A stretch of 50,562 nt of DNA from the IMG/VR virus record IMGVR_UViG_3300009506_000049, positions 1 through 50,562 of that record; one strand, written 5' to 3'. Each line of letters begins with the position of its first letter. The first letter of the stretch is position 1. Of this stretch, positions 1 through 7,403 are shown one piece after another. Origin of the DNA: a virus. Under the pieces are notes generated by a model. It searched no databases. It worked only from the letters and a program-made list of their open reading frames with translations, and was not told the DNA's origin. The position numbers and the translations under genes are program-made.

Positions 1-38
1 ATTGGCATTTAGTAGATAGCAGAACCCAGGAAATAATC

Positions 39-380
39 ATGAGCAATATATCATATAGCTTCGTATATGAAGGAAAGATATATGACACAGATAAAGCTGA
101 TTATTTATGGTCAAGCCAAAGGAAATGGTATGACAGCGGATATGGTCGTGAGCATGATTATCGGAGGCATCTCTATCGGACAAAAAAAGGGCGATTGTTC
201 GAGGTGGTTGAAACATGGAGATATAAGTTAGTCTGGCTATTAAGAAGAGAGCCTTCATCAATTCCTACGTACAGCGGCGTAACAGTTGACGAGCGTACAG
301 CGATAAGGCGATTAACAGAAGAGGGGTATTCGGCAGAAGAGGCACTTAATATCCTTCATATTGAAATAGAGGAAGGATAG
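39..380 (+). CDS. Hypothetical protein, 113 aa
   Basis: I do not recognise this protein. The N-terminal third is rich in aromatic residues (segment YSFVYEGKIYDTD) and looks like beta strands. The C-terminal 35 residues (DERTAIRRLTEEGYSAEEAL) read like a small helical UBA-type fold, which is only an impression. The ATG at 39 is preceded by AGGA at a workable distance, and the next gene starts on the base after its stop, so the two are probably co-transcribed. Transcription must come from upstream of the window because no promoter is visible in the first 38 bases. Confidence 0.7.
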   Translation: MSNISYSFVYEGKIYDTDKADYLWSSQRKWYDSGYGREHDYRRHLYRTKKGRLFEVVETWRYKLVWLLRREPSSIPTYSGVTVDERTAIRRLTEEGYSAEEALNILHIEIEEG

Positions 381-647
381 ATGATGCTGAACGCTAAAGA
401 CGCAAAAGAGATAGCACGTAAATTCTTGCCAGATGCAACACAAAATGCGATTGAAAAACTGGATCAGAAAATCTCTGAGCTTGCGCATCAGGGGTATACA
501 TCAGCTTATGTTTCCTATGATTATCTGATGCCATATCGAAACAGTGAGATTGAGAAATCGATTATGTGCGCATTGCAGCGTGCAGGATATGACGTAGCAA
601 CTACAGATTCATTAGGAACAAGAGAGTTCATTATAAGATGGAATTAA
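381..647 (+). CDS. Small phage alpha/beta protein, 88 aa
   Basis: The pattern is a helical N-terminus, a central amphipathic helix ending in a GY.V strand (QRAGYDVATTD) and a final strand ending I-I-R-W. This pattern is frequent in small phage proteins of unknown function. Two adjacent ATG codons (381 and 384) are possible starts; AAGGA lies just upstream. The end overlaps the next gene by 10 bases, which suggests coupled translation. No function can be assigned. Confidence 0.7.
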   Translation: MMLNAKDAKEIARKFLPDATQNAIEKLDQKISELAHQGYTSAYVSYDYLMPYRNSEIEKSIMCALQRAGYDVATTDSLGTREFIIRWN

Positions 648-877
648 AACCACCACATGAAGGCTGGGTGCTTATTGATGAATGCCAGGAAGAATACGAA
701 GACTGGTTTTTTATGAACCTAGATCGTGGATGCACATGCTTCACGGGGTGCGCTCCATGCTCGTGGTGTACCCATCCAGGCAACCCGATCGGACTGAATG
801 AGTGTTATGAATGCTGGAAAGATGGAAATGAGTTAAGAGCCGCGGTTCGCCGAGTTGTGGAGAGCAATAATGACTGA
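638..877 (+). CDS. Cysteine-rich small protein, 79 aa
   Basis: The protein has a central cluster of seven cysteines (GCTCFTGCAPCSWC followed by NECYEC) and several histidine, tryptophan and acidic residues, which suggests metal binding, most likely a small zinc-binding fold. It overlaps both neighbours and sits in a run of tiny co-directional genes. The start at 638 lies inside the previous gene, with only a weak ribosome-binding site. Function unknown. Confidence 0.65.
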   Translation: MELKPPHEGWVLIDECQEEYEDWFFMNLDRGCTCFTGCAPCSWCTHPGNPIGLNECYECWKDGNELRAAVRRVVESNND

Positions 878-1046
878 AAAGCAAGAATGCAAGCATGAGC
901 ATGTAGATCCTTATTGGGACTATCTGAAGTGCAAAGAATGCGGAGCAATCCATACAGATGATGGATGGGGTATTGCATCGCTAAAATGGTTCAAGAGCTT
1001 TGACGATGCTCAATACTATAAGATGCATGGGAGATTACCTGAATGA
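870..1046 (+). CDS. Zinc-ribbon-like small protein, 58 aa
   Basis: The protein contains C-x-H-x-H near the N-terminus and C-x-x-C (LKCKECGA) 15 residues later, a spacing typical of a small zinc-binding fold. I chose ATG 870 rather than an in-frame TTG at 855 because it follows GGAGAG and overlaps the previous stop only slightly. The TGA overlaps the ATG of the next gene. Function unknown. Confidence 0.65.
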   Translation: MTEKQECKHEHVDPYWDYLKCKECGAIHTDDGWGIASLKWFKSFDDAQYYKMHGRLPE

Positions 1047-1462
1047 ACAAGATCATGGTGTCAGGAGGATTCGATCCTATGCATGTAGGTCATGTCGAAA
1101 TGCTCAGGGAGGCATGGGAAACGGGGATGATGGTGGTAGTCGCTCTCAACTCCGACGAATGGTTGATGAGGAAGAAGGGGTACGTATTCATGCCATGGGT
1201 GCATCGCCGGGAAATCCTTATGGCAACCAAGTATGTAACCAAGGTAATCGACTTCGACGATTCTGACAACACAGCAATTGATGCGTTAAGAAAAGTAGAG
1301 CCAGCAGCATTTGCTAACGGTGGTGATCGCAGCCAGGGTAACGTGCCGGAGGAAGATTATTGCATAAGTCACGGCATAAAACTCATCTACGAAGTTGGTG
1401 GTCGACGTAAGCTCGCATCAAGTTCTGATCTCGTCCAGGCGACAAGGAAATTTACAAACTGA
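1043..1462 (+). CDS. Cytidylyltransferase-family nucleotidyltransferase
   Basis: The 139-residue protein begins with a GGFDPMHVGH stretch, carrying the HxGH nucleotide-binding signature at residues 14-17, followed by a strand with ALNSDEWL and, near the C-terminus, ASSSDLV in the position of the second (ISTS-like) motif. This is the fold of glycerol-3-phosphate cytidylyltransferase (TagD) and of the RfaE/HldE nucleotidyl domain, and the length matches the single-domain family. These enzymes join a phosphorylated small molecule or sugar to a nucleotide with release of pyrophosphate. The substrate cannot be read from the sequence. It could feed activated precursors to the sugar-transfer genes at 19-28 kb, which is inference. 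The start overlaps the previous TGA and follows GGGAG. Confidence 0.85.
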   Translation: MNKIMVSGGFDPMHVGHVEMLREAWETGMMVVVALNSDEWLMRKKGYVFMPWVHRREILMATKYVTKVIDFDDSDNTAIDALRKVEPAAFANGGDRSQGNVPEEDYCISHGIKLIYEVGGRRKLASSSDLVQATRKFTN

Positions 1463-1474
1463 TGGAGGTAGTTG

Positions 1475-1519
1475 ATGCTAAGTACAAAACAACCTAACGC
1501 CACATTACAGATGAGATGA
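1475..1519 (+). CDS. Possible 14-residue leader peptide
   Basis: A 14-codon open frame starts at an ATG preceded by a strong GGAGGT ribosome-binding site and fills the gap between two genes. Its size makes chance likely; the ribosome-binding site is the only support. Confidence 0.22.
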   Translation: MLSTKQPNATLQMR

Positions 1520-1537
1520 CACGCCACGGAGATAGTA

Positions 1538-1891
1538 ATGAGTAGTACAAACGAACAGATCCTTAGCACGCCAGAGCTGAATGAGTTGTTAGCTTGCCCA
1601 TTTTGCGGAGGGAAGCCTAAATTGAAGCAACGCATGGAGCGTATTGGGTACGGAAGTTATGAACGAACTCACGAATATTGGGTGGTTGAATGCCAGAGCT
1701 GTTCTGGTAGCGGAAAGGAGTACGAGCAGAAACCATTATGCGACTACACAAACCATACTGTCGCAGATTTCCGTAATAACCCAATACTCCGCGCAAAAGT
1801 AGAGGATGACTACAATGCCTATGTTGAGCAGACAAAGAAACTTGCTATAGATGCGTGGAATCAAAGGGCGAGGTTAGAAGGAGACAGGTAA
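1538..1891 (+). CDS. Lar-like restriction alleviation family protein
   Basis: The 117-residue protein starts with the family hallmark ACPFCGGKPKL (first Cys pair at residues 20 and 23), has a second CxxC (VECQSC) about 50 residues later and ends with an AIDAWNQRA motif. These three marks define the Lar-like zinc-ribbon family, named after the Rac prophage protein that relieves type I restriction. Many phage homologues have no tested function. It is longer than usual because of an insertion of about 40 residues between the second CxxC and the C-terminal motif. GGAG sits 7-8 bases before the ATG, and the following gene begins immediately after the stop. Confidence 0.8.
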   Translation: MSSTNEQILSTPELNELLACPFCGGKPKLKQRMERIGYGSYERTHEYWVVECQSCSGSGKEYEQKPLCDYTNHTVADFRNNPILRAKVEDDYNAYVEQTKKLAIDAWNQRARLEGDR

Positions 1892-2329
1892 ATGAAAGAA
1901 TATAACTTACTTGAGGATATGCGTTACTGGCGACCTGAGCGTCCGGATGAATGGAAGATGGATGAATTTATCCGTGGCGTAGAAAAACTATCCCAGGAAC
2001 TACAAGAACAACAGAAAGAGATTGATGAACTCAGGGCGCATGTTGAGCGGTTGCGGGATGAGATATTTCATGCAGCATGTGAGCTAGCTGAGTCAGATAT
2101 CAACGACGATGATGGTTTAAAAGCGTTGCATGCCAGCCTTGTGAAAGCCAGTTCGGAAACACCGGTCCAATCCCTCAACCACATCATGGCGCAAGTTGAG
2201 GAGGAGACGATTGAGCGGTGTGCAAAACAGGCACTTGCCGTGAATGCCAGAATATTGGGGAAGCAGATCAAATGCCTACCGCGCAAATACTCGAACCAGC
2301 CAGAGACTGTTGCAAAGGATGGTGAGTGA
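1892..2329 (+). CDS. Coiled-coil hypothetical protein, 145 aa
   Basis: Residues 25-65 form a long charged helix (EKLSQELQEQQKEIDELRAH and following) with heptad spacing typical of a coiled coil. The C-terminal part contains HIMAQVEEETIERCAKQAL, a pattern often seen near the end of phage proteins of the ead/Ea22 type, so it may be a distant member of that group. A strong AAGGAGA precedes the ATG. The stop overlaps the start of the next gene. Confidence 0.65.
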   Translation: MKEYNLLEDMRYWRPERPDEWKMDEFIRGVEKLSQELQEQQKEIDELRAHVERLRDEIFHAACELAESDINDDDGLKALHASLVKASSETPVQSLNHIMAQVEEETIERCAKQALAVNARILGKQIKCLPRKYSNQPETVAKDGE

Positions 2330-3354
2330 TGCAAAAAGTAGCGAGCAATAGTGGAGGGAGGACAAGTGCGTTTATGACAAAGCTACTAAAAGAGCGCGAT
2401 AGTAGTACCGCTGTCGTCTTCATGGATACGGGAGCAGAACACCTGAAGACATATACATTTCTACGTGTATGTGATGAGCACTTTAATCTTGGAACAACCG
2501 TTCTGCGTGGCGATTTCAGTCAACCGCTCGGTGTTGGGGCGTCGTACCACATCGCCGATATAGGCGAAATCGGCCCTGATCTGGTGCCATATAAGAATAT
2601 GATGAAAAAATATGGGGTTCCTTACATTGGCGGCATGGGCTGCACCGATAGGATGAAGCTAACTCCGTTCAAAAAATATTGTGACGATACGTATGGAAAA
2701 GGCAATTATGAAGTATGGATCGGGATACGGATAGATGAGCCGAAGAGATATTTTAGTGAAGAGGTAGTGAGATTGCTCCCACAGTTTGAGAATGAAGACT
2801 TTAAAAACTTGTTCATGTCGTTACGCTGGAATGAAGATAATCCTGATGATGAGGTAGATATATGGGATGGTATGTGGGTAGATGATTTGTTCGGCTTTAA
2901 TGACGAGAAGGCGAGAGTAGAAGCTGCTGTATATGCAGCATTTGAACGGAAGACGAGAAACAACATCCATTATCTGTTTGAGATAAGCGATGCCACAAAG
3001 GAGGATGTTAATGATTTCTGGTCAAAAAGCCCCTTCGATTTAGAAATACCAGAATGGCTAGGTAATTGTATATTCTGCCCGAAAAAGTCTGATTTGAAGC
3101 TGGCTGCTGCTATGTATGATGCACCAGAACAATACGAGCAATTTGTGACGGCGTTGCACGCAGAGAGTGTACGAACCGGGAAAGGAACTGGGAAACGTGA
3201 GCAGATGTATCGCAAAAAAAGACCATTAGAAAAAGTGGTAGCGCAATATGATGGTATCGATCCATACGATATAAAGCGACGCATCCGTGGCAGTCACATG
3301 GAGGATACTGGGTCTTGCTCTGAATCATGCGAGGTGTTTAGCAATGAAGATTAA
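2329..3354 (+). CDS. PAPS reductase/ATP pyrophosphatase-like enzyme
   Basis: The 341-residue protein opens with SNSGGRTSAFM, a PP-loop (SGGxTS) that binds ATP in the PAPS reductase and sulfurtransferase superfamily, followed by strand VVFMDTGAEH as in those enzymes. A late GNCIFCPKKSD segment supplies a CxxC pair. Family members cleave ATP between alpha and beta phosphates to adenylate a substrate or reduce PAPS; phage copies often lack a proven role, and related domains occur in DNA phosphorothioation (DndC) systems. No Dnd partner genes are visible here. ATG 2329 is preferred over GTG 2326 because of spacing from AAGGA. The end overlaps the DUF2591 gene. Confidence 0.75.
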   Translation: MQKVASNSGGRTSAFMTKLLKERDSSTAVVFMDTGAEHLKTYTFLRVCDEHFNLGTTVLRGDFSQPLGVGASYHIADIGEIGPDLVPYKNMMKKYGVPYIGGMGCTDRMKLTPFKKYCDDTYGKGNYEVWIGIRIDEPKRYFSEEVVRLLPQFENEDFKNLFMSLRWNEDNPDDEVDIWDGMWVDDLFGFNDEKARVEAAVYAAFERKTRNNIHYLFEISDATKEDVNDFWSKSPFDLEIPEWLGNCIFCPKKSDLKLAAAMYDAPEQYEQFVTALHAESVRTGKGTGKREQMYRKKRPLEKVVAQYDGIDPYDIKRRIRGSHMEDTGSCSESCEVFSNED

Positions 3355-3715
3355 AGTATCAGAACTCGAAGGCTCACTGCTCGCGGAATTTGTGGCTAGG
3401 GCGCAGGGGTGGACATGTGACAGCGATCCAACAGAACTCGCAATGTGCATCCCTGTATGGAACACACACGTATTGCGTGATGATGGTATAGAGAAAACGG
3501 TGGTTATGCGGAGCTATCGACCAGACATCAACGGTGGGCAGGCTATGGAGTTGGTGAAGGAGTTTGATGTAGACGTGAACAAACTTGGAAGTAGTAACGA
3601 ATGGTGCGCTAGAGTGTACCCAAGAAAGGGAATGGAAACAATTTCAGACACGCCAGAAATTGCCATCTGCCGTGCTGTCGTAGCATCCAAGTTCGGTGAG
3701 TATGTGGAGGTATAA
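3344..3715 (+). CDS. DUF2591 (NinX-like) phage protein
   Basis: The 123-residue protein begins MKIKVSELEGSLLAEFVA and ends with DTPEIAICRAVVASKFGEYVEV. Both ends match the DUF2591/NinX pattern (a KVSEL.G.. start and a DTP..A..R..VAS..G..V end) common in enteric phages, where the function is unknown. The start at 3344 overlaps the previous gene by 11 bases and has GAGGTG 8-9 bases upstream. Confidence 0.8.
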   Translation: MKIKVSELEGSLLAEFVARAQGWTCDSDPTELAMCIPVWNTHVLRDDGIEKTVVMRSYRPDINGGQAMELVKEFDVDVNKLGSSNEWCARVYPRKGMETISDTPEIAICRAVVASKFGEYVEV

Positions 3716-3767
3716 GCAGTAATGAAATTAATTCATCCACATGTACGTCATATTGTAGGAAAAAATT

Positions 3768-3944
3768 ATGAATGTAAGAAAAAAGATTAATCCGAAATAT
3801 CCGCTGTCTATCGAAATAGACAATGGCGATGTTTATATCACATACAGAACTAGAGAATCGAATCATAGAGATGAGCTCAGAGCTGTAGCAACGATCATCT
3901 ACTTCGTATGCGGTGAGCGCAGAATGGGAGTATCGATGAAATGA
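3768..3944 (+). CDS. Small hypothetical protein, 58 aa
   Basis: An intact 58-codon frame begins at ATG 3768 after an AGGA ribosome-binding site and fills the gap between two confident genes. The protein has a basic N-terminus (MNVRKKINPKYP), a short strand pair and a hydrophobic segment ATIIYFV near residue 44. A 22-codon frame (3722-3790) in another reading frame overlaps its start and is less likely to be real. Function unknown. Confidence 0.5.
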   Translation: MNVRKKINPKYPLSIEIDNGDVYITYRTRESNHRDELRAVATIIYFVCGERRMGVSMK

Positions 3945-4009
3945 AATTACGGTCTTGGTGTAGATATACGAGGCGAACAGCTAATGGATAAATTAGGAGA
4001 ACAGCAGCC

Positions 4010-4228
4010 ATGAAGATAGTCTGGGATGTAATAGTAAAAGAGGGCTCACATTATGGGCATGATCTTATTCTCACATACCAGACATTCAAGGATGCTTCGG
4101 ATAAGGTAGATTGGCTACGAGGCGCAACCAGCGAGTGCATGTGGAAGCTTTGCACATCCATCAGTATGCGACCAAGAATAGAGCGTAGTGGAGGCGGGAA
4201 ACTAGCTCCAACAGCAAGACTGTTCTAA
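4010..4228 (+). CDS. Small hypothetical protein, 72 aa
   Basis: The N-terminal half (MKIVWDVIVKEGSHYGHDL) looks like a two-stranded sheet followed by a helix (KDASDKVDWL). The basic C-terminus is low in structure. AGGAG precedes the ATG. It lies directly upstream of the sialidase-like gene. Not recognised. Confidence 0.55.
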   Translation: MKIVWDVIVKEGSHYGHDLILTYQTFKDASDKVDWLRGATSECMWKLCTSISMRPRIERSGGGKLAPTARLF

Positions 4229-4240
4229 CAGGTGAACGAA

Positions 4241-5269
4241 ATGAAAAACGTTATAGTTGCATCAAAAGAAGGAAGATATTTCGGATGGCCGGCTAACAAA
4301 GGTGCATGGGCATGGGGCGATGAATTGCTCGTCGGGTTTGTAGACGGTACTTATGCACCAGGTGGCATCCATAATTGCCATCGGCCATTCATCGATAGTT
4401 TCGCAAGGAGTATGGATGGTGGTATTACATGGAAAGTTGAGGTGCCAGAAGTAAACTGTGGTGATAAGCCTAATGGGCCATTGCCTGACAATATCGACTT
4501 CAACGATCCTGACCTTGCGCTGAGGTTTACAGGGTCATTCGACCATTCAAAAGGCACAGCTGATGAAGGCGCCGTATTCATCTCTTACAGTCGCGGAAAG
4601 AAATGGGCAGGCCCATTTTCAATGAAGTCCGCAGGGCTTGCTAAAGCTGGCATTCACAGCACAATGCGAACCAATTACATCAAAGAGCTCGGGATGATAT
4701 TCGGGAGTTCAGGATTCAATAATAGCTGGGGCGATGATTATGCCGTATGCATAAACAGGAACCTAGAGAGGCATTCTGTGATATGCGCAGATACCAGTAG
4801 AGCAGTGATGCCGGCAGCTGCATTCGTGGATGGCGGAATAACGGTGCTGTTGCGCAGAAGAAACAATCTTCGCGAGCAATGCTGGATCGAATCATTCAGG
4901 CTGGAGAGCCTTGCTGAACAGGTTTGGATATCCCAGGGTCATGTAACTGATACCGGTGGCACACCAAGAAACGGTAATCCGCCAGCACTGATATATCACG
5001 AAGAAGCAGGTATGCTCATTATGGCATACGGAAATCGCGATCAGAGAACCATGAATTACCGCACATCGTATGATGCAGGTAAGAACTGGAGCCAACCAGT
5101 AATCATCCGCGATGACTTCTACGATGAGTTATCAGGGTATGGTGATCTCGGATACCCACAGCTATTCAAAAGCAGTCAAGGCATTGTTTGCGTGTACTAC
5201 TGGGCTACAAAAGAGAACCCGCATCAACATATTGCGGCAAGCATACTGCATAGGAATCGCCATGATTAA
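4241..5269 (+). CDS. Sialidase-like BNR/Asp-box beta-propeller protein
   Basis: The 342-residue protein carries Asp-box (BNR) repeats of the sialidase fold: a near-perfect SMDGGITW at residues 57-64, a degenerate SYSRGKKWAGP near 115-125 and SYDAGKNWSQP near 276-286. The length fits a single six-bladed propeller. Exo-sialidases of this fold remove terminal sialic or related nonulosonic acids; other propellers of this type only bind glycans, and I cannot place the full catalytic arginine triad by eye. There is no signal peptide, so it acts in the cytoplasm or in the virion. It stands among small accessory genes, far from the tail fibres, which is unusual for a phage glycan-degrading enzyme. 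ATG 4241 follows AGGTG; GTG 4232 is an alternative start. Confidence 0.75.
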   Translation: MKNVIVASKEGRYFGWPANKGAWAWGDELLVGFVDGTYAPGGIHNCHRPFIDSFARSMDGGITWKVEVPEVNCGDKPNGPLPDNIDFNDPDLALRFTGSFDHSKGTADEGAVFISYSRGKKWAGPFSMKSAGLAKAGIHSTMRTNYIKELGMIFGSSGFNNSWGDDYAVCINRNLERHSVICADTSRAVMPAAAFVDGGITVLLRRRNNLREQCWIESFRLESLAEQVWISQGHVTDTGGTPRNGNPPALIYHEEAGMLIMAYGNRDQRTMNYRTSYDAGKNWSQPVIIRDDFYDELSGYGDLGYPQLFKSSQGIVCVYYWATKENPHQHIAASILHRNRHD

Positions 5270-5435
5270 ATTCATCATGACTTTGATGGTGATGCACAAC
5301 AAACGTGCGGCACCATGCAGAGATGGCGGCCACCCCGAAGAAAAGCCGCCAGATTTAGAAACCGAAAACTGCCACAACTATGCAACCGCATATTATTGGG
5401 ATATGTATGGGGCTCTAGATATCAAGGAGATATGA
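5262..5435 (+). CDS. Small hypothetical protein, 57 aa
   Basis: The frame begins with a hydrophobic stretch MIKFIMTLMVM and continues as a charged and proline-rich tail (GGHPEEKPPDLETENC). It overlaps the end of the sialidase-like gene by 8 bases and its own stop overlaps the next start, consistent with a coupled small gene. Function unknown. Confidence 0.5.
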   Translation: MIKFIMTLMVMHNKRAAPCRDGGHPEEKPPDLETENCHNYATAYYWDMYGALDIKEI

Positions 5436-5578
5436 TGCGAGATGAAATCAGAGAATTTATAGAATGGCACGAGCGGGTAATATCAAAATATCACCCAATC
5501 GTCCAGGTAGAGCTAAGAGAAGCAAGAACAAAATTCGTGACTCACTGGAAACCGCTGAAGGAGGTATCGAATGAATAA
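5435..5578 (+). CDS. Small helical protein, 47 aa
   Basis: A short helical protein (EIREFIEWHERVISKYHP). A strong AAGGAG lies 5 bases before ATG 5435; ATG 5432 in the same frame is closer than ideal. It overlaps the next gene by 8 bases. Function unknown. Confidence 0.5.
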   Translation: MRDEIREFIEWHERVISKYHPIVQVELREARTKFVTHWKPLKEVSNE

Positions 5579-5768
5579 CCAACCATATTTCAGGGTAGAC
5601 AGGACAGTAGATCCTCCGCAAGCGTACATCATCTGCAGCAACTGCGGAGCAGATGTTCGAGAGATCAGGAAAGGTGAAAAGATAAGGCTCACCAGAGCAT
5701 ATTTCTGCGAGAAATGCGATGACGGAGTGATACACCTAAGCGCACCGAGAAATAGACGTAGACGTTAA
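5571..5768 (+). CDS. Zinc-ribbon small protein, 65 aa
   Basis: Two CxxC knuckles (CSNCG and CEKCDD) about 24 residues apart form a classic zinc ribbon, and the C-terminus is a run of arginines suited to nucleic acid binding. GGAGG precedes the ATG at 571. A role in transcription or translation control is only inference. Confidence 0.6.
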   Translation: MNNQPYFRVDRTVDPPQAYIICSNCGADVREIRKGEKIRLTRAYFCEKCDDGVIHLSAPRNRRRR

Positions 5769-5788
5769 ACAAACCAGGGGGAACTGGT

Positions 5789-5920
5789 ATGGGAAAGGTA
5801 GTCAAACAACGCAAAATGGCTCGCGACAGGCAGGAAAAACGTCACCAGCAAGCGCTTGTGGCGGCAGCTAAGGAAGAAGCTATACGACATGTAGCGATCA
5901 AGCAACGTCTATGTGAATAG
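5789..5920 (+). CDS. Very basic small protein, 43 aa
   Basis: A 43-residue lysine, arginine and glutamine-rich protein (MGKVVKQRKMARDRQEKRHQ) with one long predicted helix. A clear AGGGGGA ribosome-binding site precedes the ATG. It could bind nucleic acid. Function unknown. Confidence 0.5.
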   Translation: MGKVVKQRKMARDRQEKRHQQALVAAAKEEAIRHVAIKQRLCE

Positions 5921-5942
5921 ACAGAAGAGACTGGAGGTGACC

Positions 5943-6260
5943 ATGAGCCCGAAAACGCATCAAACCCTAACAGTGGTATGTATTGTCATGGGGTTCATCG
6001 CGTTCTGCACCATGATGCTGACACCGTTTACCATGCTATCAACCGATACATGCACCACCAAGGCGGCATATAACCGCAGCGTAGGAGTGATCGAGTTCAA
6101 CGAGGGATCAAGGTGCTATATGTATGGCAAGCACTTCGATTGCATCTGGGAGACAGAGGCGCTTATGAAAGACCTGACATCACCTCTCTACTCCGGATCC
6201 ATCAAACCGTTCGATGGCCAGCAAGTGACAAATCGAATGGCAGGAAAAAGGAAAAACTAA
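5943..6260 (+). CDS. Membrane-anchored small protein, 105 aa
   Basis: The protein has one strongly hydrophobic segment at about residues 11-33 (VVCIVMGFIAFCTMMLTPF) followed by a soluble domain with cysteines (TCTTK, RCYMYG, FDCIW) that could form disulfides if exported, giving N-in C-out topology. I chose ATG 5943 because it follows an ideal GGAGGT; an upstream in-frame start at 5913 overlaps the previous gene without one. The stop overlaps the next ATG. Confidence 0.65.
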   Translation: MSPKTHQTLTVVCIVMGFIAFCTMMLTPFTMLSTDTCTTKAAYNRSVGVIEFNEGSRCYMYGKHFDCIWETEALMKDLTSPLYSGSIKPFDGQQVTNRMAGKRKN

Positions 6261-6850
6261 TGGTAAAAAGAAAGGATAAGGTTAAAGCCAGGCTTATCGT
6301 TTCATACAAGTGCCACCGGCATTGTGAGAACTGTTGCAATGATCATGCACCAACCATGCTTGCCGCTTCACCCATATCAATTGATGGATTGGCTAGGTAT
6401 GAGAAGGTGATGATATCCGGTGGAGAGCCAATGTTGTTCCCTAAGCAAATCGGGGAACTGGTTCGTCGGTTGCGTGAAAAGAACCCGCAACAGGAGATTT
6501 ATCTCTACACGTCGTTGCCGTCGCCGTGGTTGATTAGCAACATGAACTTGTTCGATGGCATCACGGTTGGCTTGCATGTGCCGTACACCGGCAAGGACGC
6601 TTCCGCCTTCTGGCAGTTTCAGAAGGAGATTGGTGAGACAGGGAGTTTCCGGTTGTTCATTGATAAGGGCATCACGGAATCGATCCCGCTTATTCCCGGT
6701 AAGTGGGATCGTATCGGGGTTGGGCCAATGCTTCCCATTGGAGAGTGTCCGGTCCCGGAGGGCGAGGATTTGTTGGAGCTTCGCTCTGATTTACTTAATG
6801 CTGATTACGAGGAGTATCTTCATGAAAACAGAGATTGTATGTGTCATTGA
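6260..6850 (+). CDS. Radical SAM-family protein, compact
   Basis: The 196-residue protein has the radical SAM cluster motif CHRHCENC (CxxxCxxC at residues 18, 22 and 25) and the SAM-binding MISGGEPMLFP about 35 residues later. It would use a 4Fe-4S cluster to cleave SAM and generate a radical. At about 200 residues it is shorter than most family members and lacks a SPASM extension, resembling the short queE/NrdG-like class, but the substrate is unknown. The start overlaps the previous stop, and the end overlaps the vWA gene by 29 bases, suggesting a functional pair. Codon choice shifts here toward TTG, GTT and CGT compared with upstream genes. Confidence 0.75.
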   Translation: MVKRKDKVKARLIVSYKCHRHCENCCNDHAPTMLAASPISIDGLARYEKVMISGGEPMLFPKQIGELVRRLREKNPQQEIYLYTSLPSPWLISNMNLFDGITVGLHVPYTGKDASAFWQFQKEIGETGSFRLFIDKGITESIPLIPGKWDRIGVGPMLPIGECPVPEGEDLLELRSDLLNADYEEYLHENRDCMCH

Positions 6851-7403
6851 TCGTTCCGGATCCATGGTCACGGTTCGCGACGACGCGATTGGCGGCTTCA
6901 ATGCCTTTGTCGATGGCCAACGTCAAGTGGAAGGAGAGGCAAACCTGACCTTGGTGTTGTTCGATCATGAGGTCATTACCGTCCACGACAATATCCCACT
7001 CAACAAGGTGCCGGAGTTGACTCGTGAGACCTTCGTGCCCCGTGGTGCGACCGCCTTGTTCGATGCGGTTGGGGTGACCATGCACAAGGTTGGAGAACGC
7101 CTTGCGGCAATGTCGGAGGTTGACCGCCCAGACAAGGTTATCGTGGCAATTCTCACTGATGGACACGAGAATAGCAGCAAGACGTTCACGTTTAATGGGT
7201 TGGCAAGTGCCATCAAGCACCAACAAGAGAAGTACTCGTGGGAGTTCGTGTTCCTTGCCGCAGACCAGCAGTCGTTTGACCAAGCCACCCTGATGGGTAT
7301 TCCCCAAGGTGATGTTATTCGCTTCGATGCGACCAAGGAAGGAACCGCTATGGCCTACAGTGACATGACCCGTTCCGTTATCGGAAAGAGGATGCAGCAA
7401 TGA
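6822..7403 (+). CDS. von Willebrand factor A domain protein
   Basis: The 193-residue protein is a stand-alone vWA domain: CVIDRSGSM gives the DxSxS metal site at residues 10-14, GATALFD supplies the conserved Thr, and AILTDGHEN the acidic residue of the MIDAS. Such domains bind a divalent cation and a protein partner. There is no signal peptide or membrane anchor, so it is cytoplasmic. I chose ATG 6822 because the frame upstream has no family similarity and overlaps the radical SAM gene. It is also linked to the next gene by a 4-base ATGA overlap. The partner is unknown; the radical SAM product is an obvious candidate. Confidence 0.8.
   Translation: MKTEIVCVIDRSGSMVTVRDDAIGGFNAFVDGQRQVEGEANLTLVLFDHEVITVHDNIPLNKVPELTRETFVPRGATALFDAVGVTMHKVGERLAAMSEVDRPDKVIVAILTDGHENSSKTFTFNGLASAIKHQQEKYSWEFVFLAADQQSFDQATLMGIPQGDVIRFDATKEGTAMAYSDMTRSVIGKRMQQ

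Noticed and set aside
3941-3991. 16-codon frame following the 58-residue protein by ATGA overlap
   Set aside because: Too short, very basic and with no ribosome-binding site.
6795-7400. 201-codon minus-strand frame opposite the vWA gene
   Set aside because: The + strand has full MIDAS motifs; the reverse frame has no recognisable domain.
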